From: Massilia aurea
GTDB taxonomy: Bacteria; Pseudomonadota; Gammaproteobacteria; Burkholderiales; Burkholderiaceae_D
Direction of reading: 5' to 3'
DNA: 64,000 nt
Assembly (NCBI RefSeq): GCF_014200505.1
Contig: NZ_JACHBX010000003.1
Location: forward strand, 124,001 to 188,000
Under the pieces are notes generated by a model. It saw only the letters and a list, made by a program, of their open reading frames with translations. It was not told the origin of the DNA and did not search any database. The translations under genes and the position numbers were made by a program. Of this stretch, positions 1 through 7,520 are shown in pieces (the stretch's first letter is position 1; each line of letters begins with the position of its first letter).

Positions 1-902
1 GCCAGCACGTCGCGGCACAGTTCGAGCACTTGCGAGGTCGACACCGACTGGCCGAAGAACAGCGTCGCCGTGTCGGGCAGCTGGTGCGCCTCGTCGAAGA
101 TGATGGTGTTGGCCGACGGCAGCAGCTCGGCTACGCCGGTGTCCTTGAGGGCCACGTCGGCAAAGAACAGGTGGTGGTTGACGACGACGATGTCGGCCTG
201 CTGCGCTTCGCGCCGGGCCTTCATGACGAAGCAGTCCTGGTAGTACTGGCACTCGGCGCCCATGCAGGTGTCGCGCGTGGACGTGACGAGGTTCCAGACC
301 GTGGCGGTTTCCGGCACCTTGGCCAGCTCGGCCTTGTCGCCCGAGTTGGTCATTTTGATGAAGCGTGAAATTTCGCGCAGGTGGCCGACGTCGTCGCGCG
401 ACGTCAGGCGGCCGTTCTGCAGCGTGCGCTCCAGATGGAAATGGCAGACGTAGTTCGAGCGGCCCTTGAGCAGCGCCACCGAGACCGGCGCGCGCAGCGC
501 AGCGCGGATGGTCGGGATGTCGCGCATGAACAACTGGTCCTGCAGGTTCTTGGTGCCGGTCGAGACGATCGTCTTGCCTCCCCACAGCAGCGCCGGGACC
601 AGATAGGCGAAGGTCTTGCCGGTGCCCGTACCGGCCTCGGCCATCAGCACTTGCTGGTTGTCGATGGCGTGGGCGACGGCCTTGGCCATCTCGGTCTGGG
701 CCTGGCGTGGCTTGAAGGTGCCGACGGCGGGCGCGAGCGGGCCGCCCGCACCGAACAGGCGGTCGAGGTCAGCGTCGTACTTGCCGGCAGGGATAGCGGA
801 GTCGGTCAACGCGGCGGAATGTGCTTCCACAGCGCCAGTGGCCGACCCAGCCGTCCCGACCGGCTCTGCGGCAGGGCCGGGAACAGGGAGATGGTCGGTC
901 AA
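1..902 (-). CDS. ATP-dependent DNA helicase, DinG/YoaA (XPD-like) family, 3' end outside window
   Basis: The first 300 codons are present; the gene continues beyond base 1. Visible motifs: Walker A AEAGTGTGKT (about residues 88-97), four cysteines C153, C213, C218 and C224 in the spacing of the iron-sulfur domain of DinG/XPD helicases, VNHHLFFAD (241-249) and the Walker B DEAH box (270-273). Family members unwind DNA 5'-3' using ATP and resolve R-loops or damage structures. No in-frame ATG lies near the start and a TAA stop lies six codons upstream, so the TTG at 900-902 is the only sensible start. The exact paralogue (DinG or YoaA) cannot be told from the part seen. Confidence 0.9.
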   Translation of the reverse strand, partial: MTDHLPVPGPAAEPVGTAGSATGAVEAHSAALTDSAIPAGKYDADLDRLFGAGGPLAPAVGTFKPRQAQTEMAKAVAHAIDNQQVLMAEAGTGTGKTFAYLVPALLWGGKTIVSTGTKNLQDQLFMRDIPTIRAALRAPVSVALLKGRSNYVCHFHLERTLQNGRLTSRDDVGHLREISRFIKMTNSGDKAELAKVPETATVWNLVTSTRDTCMGAECQYYQDCFVMKARREAQQADIVVVNHHLFFADVALKDTGVAELLPSANTIIFDEAHQLPDTATLFFGQSVSTSQVLELCRDVL

Positions 903-950
903 TGTATGTGTCGTAACTTATCTTGAAGAAACGTGGCTTGCAGCAATGGC

Positions 951-1166
951 TCAGGCCGGGATATCGGGGACCAGCTGCATCTTCAGCAGCGTAATATGAT
1001 CTTTGAGCTGCAGTTTACGCTTTTTGAGGCGGCGCAGTTGTAACCCGTCGGCGTGGCCGTCCGCCGTCAACATGGAGATGACGGCATCGAGGTCGCGGTG
1101 TTCCACATCGAGTTCAATAATACGGCGCTGGATGTCCTGGACATCGATCATGATGGTCTGTTCCAA
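951..1166 (-). CDS. YdcH family (DUF465) small protein
   Basis: A 71-residue, charged, largely helical protein without signal or membrane segment. The pattern of two helices separated by a short turn (residues 8-30 and 38-65), with the lysine/arginine-rich LRRLKKRKLQLKDHI stretch, is that of the YdcH/DUF465 family, which forms small coiled-coil hairpins of unknown biochemical role. ATG at 1164-1166 is used; a second ATG five codons in is possible. It stands alone between the helicase gene and the divergent phosphatase gene. Confidence 0.8.
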   Translation of the reverse strand: MEQTIMIDVQDIQRRIIELDVEHRDLDAVISMLTADGHADGLQLRRLKKRKLQLKDHITLLKMQLVPDIPA

Positions 1167-1344
1167 ACAGTGTTTACAGATGGGATTGCGGGAATGGGAG
1201 CCGGTCGGCGCTGGCGCAGCGGGCCTTCCAGTATTGCCGTAAGCAAATCTTCTTGCTTGTTGGTTGGTTCTCGGTGCATAGTTTAATCCACGCGGTCATT
1301 GCCGCCAACAAAGATTGGCGTTAGGCCTAAGAAAACAAGCATTT

Positions 1345-2109
1345 ATGACTTCCTACAGGATCGAAGCGGGTACCGCGCAACACATCGGTAACCGCCCCCA
1401 ACAAAACGATCGCGCCGCCCTGTTCACGGGCGCGCGCGCGCCCGGCTATGTGCTCGCGGTGCTGTCTGACGGCATCGCCAGCCCGGCCGGGGCCGAACAG
1501 GTGCTGCACACGGCGCGCCAGGTATTCGACGAATTCAAGCCGGGCGACCATCCGGACATCGAGCGCCTGGCCCAGCTGCTGCACGAGATCATCAGCGAAA
1601 CCCACACGGTGATCAAGATGAACGCCCTCGCCGGCAAGACCGAACTCCACGCCAGCTTCGTCGGCCTGGTGATCAGTCCGCATGGCGAGGCGGTCTGGGC
1701 CCACGTGGGCGACTCGCGCCTGTATCGCTTCGAGCACGACAAGTGCGCGATGCGCACCAGTGACGTCGCCTATGTCGAGCACCTGATCTCGAGCGACCGC
1801 CTGCCAGCCGATGCGGCGCGCAACCACCGCCGCTCCAAGCTGCTGCTCAATGTACTGGGAAACAGCCGCAAGGAGCCGTTCGTTACGACCGGCAGCCACA
1901 CGGGCCTGGTCGCCGGCGACAGCTTTTTGCTCGGCTCCGATGGGCTGTGGCACTTCTTCACCGACGCCGAACTGGCCGCCGTGACCGCCAAGTCCACGCC
2001 GCGCCAGGCCGCCGAAAAGCTCATCAGCAAGGCCGGCGAACGCTCTCAGGGCAAGGGTGGCAATTGCACCATGGCCATCGTCAAACTGGTCAAACCGGCC
2101 AGCGCCTAG
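1345..2109 (+). CDS. PP2C-family Ser/Thr protein phosphatase
   Basis: A 254-residue cytosolic protein made of one PP2C (PPM) domain. Landmarks in order: GNRPQQND (residues 15-22, the usual GxRxxNED motif), SDGIA (41-45), HVGDSRLYRF (120-129) and GSDGLWHFF (197-205). Asp42 and Asp199 fall where PP2C enzymes bind the two catalytic Mn/Mg ions. Such enzymes dephosphorylate Ser/Thr phosphoproteins. The ATG at 1345 starts just before the first conserved motif; an upstream TTG at 1315 would add ten unconserved residues. No partner kinase gene is visible nearby. Its stop codon overlaps the stop of the convergent lipoprotein gene within the tetranucleotide CTAG. Confidence 0.85.
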   Translation: MTSYRIEAGTAQHIGNRPQQNDRAALFTGARAPGYVLAVLSDGIASPAGAEQVLHTARQVFDEFKPGDHPDIERLAQLLHEIISETHTVIKMNALAGKTELHASFVGLVISPHGEAVWAHVGDSRLYRFEHDKCAMRTSDVAYVEHLISSDRLPADAARNHRRSKLLLNVLGNSRKEPFVTTGSHTGLVAGDSFLLGSDGLWHFFTDAELAAVTAKSTPRQAAEKLISKAGERSQGKGGNCTMAIVKLVKPASA

Positions 2110-2792
2110 TTGCTCGCTGCCGGCGGCTGGGCCGCTTTCTTTGCAGCGTCGTCAGCGGCGCGCTTGGCGGCTTTTGCCTCGCGCTCGGCAACACGGCGCG
2201 CGACCTGCTTCTGACGCTCGATCGATTCCACACGCCGCGCTTCGGCCGCCGCCACATTCTGGGCTGCCCTCGCCTGGGCATTCTGGGTGCGGGCCGCATT
2301 CTCCTGCAGGCGCTTGGTGCGGGCTGCGCGCGACTCTGCCGGCGTCGTGCGCGGCGCTGGCAAGGCAGCGGGCGGTGGCGCCTTGACGGCCGGTGGATTG
2401 GCCGCCAGTTCAGCTTCTTCTTTCTGGAACGCCGCTTCGGACACCGCCAACGCGCGGTCGCGCTCATCTACCTTGGCCTGGCGCAGGTAGCGCGATGCTT
2501 CGATCTCGATGGCGCGCTGCTCGAGCAAAGCCACGCGCTGCTGCTCGCTTGCCTCGTCCAGGCAACGGGTGACGAAGAATTTGTCGTAGCAGACCACTTC
2601 GCGTTCGGCGTAGCGGGTTTCGATGGCGCGGCGCTCGGCGGCCACGGCTGCCAGCCGCTCCTGGGCCTGCGCGGTCGAGGTCGATGCGGGTGGTGGCACC
2701 TCCGGCGCGGCCAGCTGTGTCGTCGAGCAGGCCGCCAGCAGGCTTGCCAGGGCCAGCAGCGCGCCTGCGCGCAGCGTGGTAATGCGTGTCAT
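2106..2792 (-). CDS. Predicted lipoprotein with long alanine/charge-rich coiled coil
   Basis: A 228-residue protein with a signal peptide ending in the lipobox LLAAC (acceptor Cys22), so it should be a lipid-anchored envelope protein. Residues 40-110 are charged and helical (ERLAAVAAERRAIE..., with two cysteines near 68 and 77), followed by a Pro/Ala linker (about 130-150) and a second Ala/Arg/Lys/Glu-rich helix to the C terminus that resembles a TolA-like stalk in composition only. I recognise no family. It may form a small unit with zapE, which lies 29 bases upstream on the same strand. The 3' end overlaps the phosphatase gene by four bases. Confidence 0.7.
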   Translation of the reverse strand: MTRITTLRAGALLALASLLAACSTTQLAAPEVPPPASTSTAQAQERLAAVAAERRAIETRYAEREVVCYDKFFVTRCLDEASEQQRVALLEQRAIEIEASRYLRQAKVDERDRALAVSEAAFQKEEAELAANPPAVKAPPPAALPAPRTTPAESRAARTKRLQENAARTQNAQARAAQNVAAAEARRVESIERQKQVARRVAEREAKAAKRAADDAAKKAAQPPAASN

Positions 2793-2821
2793 GTGGATCC
2801 TTGTTGTCGTGCCTGGCCGGT

Positions 2822-3919
2822 TCAGGCGATCTTGTCGGCCGCGCCGCGCCGCTCGGAGAGCATGTATTCGCGCGACTGCATCTCGATGATACGCGATACG
2901 GTCCGGTGGAATTCATTGGCCAGCTGGCCCTGCGTGTAGAGCTCTTCGGGCTCGACGGCCGCGGACATGATCAGCTTGACCTTGTGGTCGTAGAACACGT
3001 CGATCAGCCAGGTGAAGCGGCGCGCTTCGGACGACTGCCCCGCCGACATTGCCGGGATACCGGACAACACCACCGTGTGGAACTGGCTGGCCAGCTCCAG
3101 ATAATCGTTCTGCGAGCGCGGGCCGCCGCACAGTGTGGCGAAATCGAACCAGATGACGCCACCGGCACGGCGCAGCGCGCGGATTTCGCGGTTCTCGATG
3201 TGCACGATCGGCGCTTCGTCGGCGATGTCGGCCACTTTGGCATAGGCGTCGCGCAAGGCGCGGTCGGACGCGGCATTCAGTGGCGTGTAATACGCCTCGA
3301 CCTGCTCGAGCGCGCGCTTGCGGTAATCGTTGCCGGCATCGACGTTCAGCACGTCCAGCTTGTCCTGCAACAGCGCGATGGTCGGCAGCATGCGGTCGCG
3401 GTGCAGGCCGTCCGGGTACAGCGTCGACGGTTCGTAGTTCGACGTCATCACGAAGCTCACGCCATTGTCGAACAGCGCCTTGAGCAGGTTGTACAGGATC
3501 ATCGCATCGGCGATATCCGAGACGTGGAATTCATCGAAGCAGATCAGCCGGTATTTCTTGGCGATGCGCTTGGCCACTTCGTCGAGCGGATCGGCCACGC
3601 CCTTCAGTTCATCCAGTTGCCCGTGGACGGCGCGCATGAATTCATGGAAGTGCAGGCGCGTCTTGCGTACCACCGGCACGACCGAATAGAACGAGTCCAT
3701 CAGGAACGATTTGCCGCGCCCTACCCCGCCCCACATGTACACGCCCTTGGGCACCGTGGGACGGTTGATCAGACGCTTGAAAGCGGACGACCGCTGGGCC
3801 TTGTAGGCGACCCAGTCGTCGTACGCCTGCTGCAGGCGGTCCACCGCCATTTGCTGCGCGGGGTCGGACGTGAAACCACGCGCGTTAAGCTCGTGTACAT
3901 AATATTCTTGAACGTTCAT
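2822..3919 (-). CDS. zapE: Cell division protein ZapE (AFG1-like ATPase)
   Basis: A 365-residue AFG1/ZapE-type ATPase. Walker A is GGVGRGKS (64-71), directly after the family signature PKGVYMWG; Walker B is LICFDEFHV (125-133). The FHEFMRAVHGQL and MTSNYEPSTLYPDGLHR stretches are typical of the family. ZapE associates with the Z-ring in E. coli and modulates FtsZ in an ATP-dependent way. Length agrees with family members. In many beta-proteobacteria it lies beside the 2-oxoglutarate dehydrogenase genes, as here with lpdA upstream. Confidence 0.93.
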   Translation of the reverse strand: MNVQEYYVHELNARGFTSDPAQQMAVDRLQQAYDDWVAYKAQRSSAFKRLINRPTVPKGVYMWGGVGRGKSFLMDSFYSVVPVVRKTRLHFHEFMRAVHGQLDELKGVADPLDEVAKRIAKKYRLICFDEFHVSDIADAMILYNLLKALFDNGVSFVMTSNYEPSTLYPDGLHRDRMLPTIALLQDKLDVLNVDAGNDYRKRALEQVEAYYTPLNAASDRALRDAYAKVADIADEAPIVHIENREIRALRRAGGVIWFDFATLCGGPRSQNDYLELASQFHTVVLSGIPAMSAGQSSEARRFTWLIDVFYDHKVKLIMSAAVEPEELYTQGQLANEFHRTVSRIIEMQSREYMLSERRGAADKIA

Positions 3920-3936
3920 GGGATACCGGGAAAAAG

Positions 3937-4117
3937 GAGGGTGGACGCGGCCGGCGAGGCGGGCTCCCGTCCACGCGTTCGACTCACGGCGTTATGCCAC
4001 CATCGTGGCTTCACGCGTACATTGACCGCGTGGACGGCGGAGCCGTCCACCCTACGGCACTTGGCACCGTACAGCATTGCTAACGGTAGGGTGGACGGGT
4101 TCCCCGTCCACGCGTCC
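3937..4117. repeat. Dispersed inverted-repeat element, locus A (three copies)
   Basis: Three hairpin-forming copies between lpdA and zapE: 3937-3982, 4027-4057 and 4085-4117. The common form is GTAGGGTGGACGG, a short loop, then CCGTCCACGCG, so that GTGGACGG pairs with CCGTCCAC. The middle copy is inverted relative to the outer two. The same element occurs at 41221-41251, 41443-41476, 51889-51970 and 62313-62388. It resembles REP or MITE-type intergenic repeats; no transposase is next to it. Confidence 0.8.
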
Positions 4118-4146
4118 AACGTGCGGCACCAGGCCGGTGAAAATGC

Positions 4147-5577
4147 TTAGAAGTTCAGCGAACGCTTGTCCACCGCCAGAGCGGCTTCTTTGGTGGCTTC
4201 CGACAGCGACGGGTGCGCGTGGCAGATGCGGGCGATGTCTTCGGCCGAGGCTTTGAATTCCATCGCGACGACGGCTTCCGAAATCAGCTCGGACGCCATT
4301 GGGCCCACGATGTGCACGCCCAGGATTTCGTCGGTCGTGGCATCGGCCAGGAACTTGACCATACCCGACGTGTCACCCAGCGCGCGCGCACGGCCGTTGG
4401 CCATGAACGGGAAGGTACCGGCCTTGTAGGCGATGCCTTCGGCCTTGAGCTGCTGCTCGGTCTTGCCGACCCACGAGATCTCTGGCGACGTGTAGATCAC
4501 CCAGGGAATCGTATTGAAGTTGACGTGACCATGCTGGCCGGCGATACGCTCGGCCACGGCAACGCCTTCTTCTTCGGCCTTGTGCGCCAGCATCGGGCCG
4601 CGCACGACGTCGCCCACTGCCCACACGCCCGGCAGATTGGTGCGGCACTCGTCGTCGACGACGACAAAGCCACGCTCGTCGAGCTGCACGCCCACGGCTT
4701 CGGCGTTCAGGCCGATCGTGTTCGGCACGCGGCCGATCGAGATGATCAGGCGGTCGAACGTGGTGCTCTGTTCGGCGCCGGTGCTGTCGGCATACGCCAC
4801 AGTGACGTTGTTCTCGCCCTTGGTGATCGCGCCGATCTTGCAACCGAGGTTGATTTTGAGGCCCTGTTTGACGAACAGCTTGTGCGCTTCTTTGGCGATC
4901 TGCTCATCGACTGCGCCCAGGAAGGTCGGCAGACCTTCGAGCACGGTAACGTCAGCACCGACACGGCGCCAGACGCTGCCCATTTCGAGGCCAATGACGC
5001 CGGCACCGATCACGCCCAGCTTGCCCGGGACTGCGTCGATGGCCAGTGCACCGGCGTTCGACAGGATCAGTTTCTCGTCGAATTCGGCGCCTGGCAGCTG
5101 GCGTGCGTTCGAACCGGTCGCGATGACCACGTTCTTGGCGGTCAGCGTGTCGGTGGTCGGGCCACTGACATTGATGGTGTAACCACCTTCGGCAGTGCCG
5201 GCGAACGCGCCGCGGCCGTGGAAGAAGCTGACCTTGTTTTTCTTGAACAGGAACAGGATGCCATCGTTGTTCTGCTTGACGATCGTGTCCTTGCGACCCA
5301 GCATCTTGCCCAGGTCGAGTTCGAGGCCCGAGACATTAATGCCGTGGTCGGCAAACGCGTGACCGGCGTGCTCGAAGTGCTCCGACGACTGCAGCAGGGC
5401 TTTCGACGGGATGCAGCCGACGTTGGTGCAGGTGCCGCCCGGGGCAGGCTTGCCGGCGGCGTTGCTCCATTCGTCGATACAGGCAACCTTGAAGCCCAGC
5501 TGTGCTGCGCGGATGGCAGCAATGTAACCGCCAGGACCGCCGCCGATGACGACGACGTCAAATTGTTTATCGCTCAT
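4147..5577 (-). CDS. lpdA: Dihydrolipoyl dehydrogenase (E3)
   Basis: A 476-residue flavoprotein disulfide reductase. It has the FAD-binding GGGPGG (residues 12-17), the redox-active pair CTNVGC (Cys50/Cys55), the NAD-binding GAGVIGLE segment and the C-terminal active-site HAHPSLSEA motif. It reoxidises the dihydrolipoyl group of the 2-oxoglutarate dehydrogenase E2 and passes electrons to NAD+. The ATG at 5575-5577 gives the usual [10 protein letters not shown] start; ten more residues upstream are unconserved. It is the third gene of sucA-odhB-(PspC)-lpdA. Confidence 0.96.
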   Translation of the reverse strand: MSDKQFDVVVIGGGPGGYIAAIRAAQLGFKVACIDEWSNAAGKPAPGGTCTNVGCIPSKALLQSSEHFEHAGHAFADHGINVSGLELDLGKMLGRKDTIVKQNNDGILFLFKKNKVSFFHGRGAFAGTAEGGYTINVSGPTTDTLTAKNVVIATGSNARQLPGAEFDEKLILSNAGALAIDAVPGKLGVIGAGVIGLEMGSVWRRVGADVTVLEGLPTFLGAVDEQIAKEAHKLFVKQGLKINLGCKIGAITKGENNVTVAYADSTGAEQSTTFDRLIISIGRVPNTIGLNAEAVGVQLDERGFVVVDDECRTNLPGVWAVGDVVRGPMLAHKAEEEGVAVAERIAGQHGHVNFNTIPWVIYTSPEISWVGKTEQQLKAEGIAYKAGTFPFMANGRARALGDTSGMVKFLADATTDEILGVHIVGPMASELISEAVVAMEFKASAEDIARICHAHPSLSEATKEAALAVDKRSLNF

Positions 5578-5614
5578 TACATGATTCCTAGTTGGTTGGA
5601 AGCGCATTGGTCAG

Positions 5615-5722
5615 CACGTCGTCCCGGCGCAGGCCGGGACCCAAGCGTGCTCGCGTGGTTGCTGCGTTCGATTGAGCGGCAACCCGGCGCACTTGGGTTC
5701 CCGCCTTCGCGGGAACGACGTG
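5615..5722. repeat. Pair of inverted REP-like hairpins (BIME-like)
   Basis: Two 31-base copies of one sequence face each other: 5615-5645 (CACGTCGTCCCGG... ending ACCCAAG) and the reverse complement at 5692-5722. Each copy is itself palindromic (CCCGGCGCAGGCCGGG; CCCGCCTTCGCGGG). This is the organisation of a bacterial interspersed mosaic element, of the widespread GTCGTTCCCGCGAAGGCGGGAA type. It fills the gap between the PspC gene and lpdA, within what should be one transcript. Confidence 0.75.
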
Positions 5723-5757
5723 CCGGGGCTGGTAGCCAGGGCACGCTTCAAACGTGA

Positions 5758-6111
5758 TTATTCTTCGGGTACAAACACCCACAGCAGTAAGTAAATCAGG
5801 ATGCCGAAGCCGAACGTCAGGACGAACAGCACGAAGATCAGGCGCCAGACCCACGACTCGAGGCCATAGGTACGCGCCAGGCCGCCACACACGCCGCCGA
5901 GCCAGCGATCGAGCCGCGTGCGGCGCAGGCCGCTGAGCAGATCGTCGCGGTGCGTGTCGAACGACGAGCCGCTCTTGAACACGCTCTCCTTCGTCAGGCT
6001 GACAGTGGACGCGCCAGAGAGAATGCGCGCCTTGGCCTGTTCGAATTCAGCGTCGGTCAGGGCGCCGGCCTGGTGCAGCTCGTGCAGCCGCTTGATTTCG
6101 TCTGACAGCAT
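5758..6111 (-). CDS. PspC-domain membrane protein with N-terminal SHOCT-like segment
   Basis: 117 residues. Residues 1-33 (LSDEIKRLHELHQAGALTDAEFEQAKARIL) match the SHOCT pattern, a short helical oligomerisation module. Residues 57-113 form a PspC domain: RLDRWLGGVCGGLARTYGLE then a strongly hydrophobic membrane helix (about 89-112) ending WVFVPEE. PspC proteins are inner-membrane stress proteins. The ATG at 6109-6111 has a good ribosome-binding site (GGAG six bases upstream), whereas the TTG five codons earlier would place that site inside the gene. It is inserted between odhB and lpdA. A strong hairpin without U-tract (6134-6153) separates it from odhB. Confidence 0.85.
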   Translation of the reverse strand: MLSDEIKRLHELHQAGALTDAEFEQAKARILSGASTVSLTKESVFKSGSSFDTHRDDLLSGLRRTRLDRWLGGVCGGLARTYGLESWVWRLIFVLFVLTFGFGILIYLLLWVFVPEE

Positions 6112-6165
6112 GTCGTTCTCCGGCAAACTATGACCGGCGCCACGGGGCGCCGGCCAGGTTGAGAC

Positions 6166-7443
6166 TTACAGGTCCAGCAGCAGGCGGGCCGGATCTTCCA
6201 GCGCATCCTTCATCGCGACCAGACCCAGGACGGCTTCGCGGCCGTCGATGATGCGGTGGTCGTACGACATGGCCAGGTAGTTCATCGGACGGATCACGAT
6301 CTGACCGTTTTCGACAACCGCGCGGTCCTTGGTCGCGTGCACGCCCAGGATGGCCGACTGTGGTGGGTTGATGATCGGGGTCGACATCATCGAACCGAAC
6401 ACGCCGCCGTTCGAGATCGAGAACGTACCGCCGTTCAGATCGTCCAGGGTCAGCTTGCCTTCTTTGGCTTTCTGGCCGAATTCACCGATTTTCTTTTCGA
6501 TATCGGCGATCGACATCTGGTCGGCGTTGCGCAGGATCGGCACCACCAGGCCACGTGGCGAACCGACAGCGATACCGATGTCGAAGTAGCCGTGGTAGAC
6601 GATGTCGTTACCGTCGACCGACGCGTTCAGCACTGGGTACTTCTTCAGTGCGGCAACGGCAGCCTTGACGAAGAACGACATGAAGCCCAGCTTGACGCCG
6701 TGCTCTTTCTCGAACTTGTCCTTGTACTTGTTACGCAGGTCCATGACTGGCGCCATGTTCACTTCGTTGAACGTGGTCAGGATGGCGTTGGTCGACTGCG
6801 ATTGCAGCAGGCGCTCGGCGATACGGGCGCGCAGGCGGCTCATCGGCACGCGCTCTTCCGGACGGTCGCCCTGGCTGGCTGGCGCGGCGGCAGCGACTTG
6901 CTGCAGTGGCGCTTTGGCAGGTGCGGCAGCTGGTGCAGGTGCTGCTGCAGCGGCTGGCTTGTTGGCAACGGCGGCCAGGGCGTCGCCCTTGGTCACGCGA
7001 CCGTCACGGCCCGAACCATCAACGCCGGCGGCGTTCATGTTGTTGTCAGCCAGGATCTTGGCAGCGGCAGGCATCGCGACGCCAGCCTTCGACTGGTTCG
7101 AGGCAGCTTCCGGGGCCGCTTGCGATGGCGCGGCAGCGATCGGTGCGTTTGGCGCGGCCGATGGAATGGCTTTCACTGGCAGCGGGCTGGTCTGCGCCGA
7201 TGCTTCGGTGTCGATGACGGCGATGACTTCACCGGCGACGACGGTTGCGCCGTCGGCCTTGAGCAGTTGCACGATCACGCCGGCGCTTGGCGCTGGCAGT
7301 TCCAGGACCACCTTGTCGGTCTCGATGTCGATCATGTTCTCGTCGCGCTCGACGGACTCGCCGACTTTCTTGTGCCAGGACAGCAGGGTTGCTTCAGCAA
7401 CCGATTCCGACAATACAGGGACCTTGACTTCGATTTGTGCCAT
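6166..7443 (-). CDS. odhB: 2-oxoglutarate dehydrogenase E2, dihydrolipoyl succinyltransferase
   Basis: 425 residues in the classical E2 order: a lipoyl domain (1-77) with the lipoylated Lys44 in IETDKVV, an Ala/Pro-rich linker, a peripheral-subunit binding domain (about 117-155, [28 protein letters not shown] in part), a second flexible linker, and the catalytic acyltransferase domain ending with [11 protein letters not shown] (His396, Asp400). It transfers the succinyl group to CoA in the TCA cycle. GGAG precedes the ATG at a good distance. It lies 77 bases downstream of sucA. Confidence 0.96.
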   Translation of the reverse strand: MAQIEVKVPVLSESVAEATLLSWHKKVGESVERDENMIDIETDKVVLELPAPSAGVIVQLLKADGATVVAGEVIAVIDTEASAQTSPLPVKAIPSAAPNAPIAAAPSQAAPEAASNQSKAGVAMPAAAKILADNNMNAAGVDGSGRDGRVTKGDALAAVANKPAAAAAPAPAAAPAKAPLQQVAAAAPASQGDRPEERVPMSRLRARIAERLLQSQSTNAILTTFNEVNMAPVMDLRNKYKDKFEKEHGVKLGFMSFFVKAAVAALKKYPVLNASVDGNDIVYHGYFDIGIAVGSPRGLVVPILRNADQMSIADIEKKIGEFGQKAKEGKLTLDDLNGGTFSISNGGVFGSMMSTPIINPPQSAILGVHATKDRAVVENGQIVIRPMNYLAMSYDHRIIDGREAVLGLVAMKDALEDPARLLLDL

Positions 7444-7520
7444 TTAAAACTCCAGTAATTATTCTTTGCAAGAAACCCCGACGCGCAGCGCCGGGGTCGT
7501 GGTCTTACTTATGCTTGTGC

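Noticed and set aside
2106..2109. Stop codons of convergent genes sharing CTAG
   Set aside because: A common accident between convergent genes and no sign of a functional effect.
2786..4150. Long plus-strand reading frame opposite zapE
   Set aside because: It runs antisense to zapE, whose conserved motifs are clear, and has the Arg/His/Val/Asp-rich composition produced by the opposite strand of GC-rich genes.
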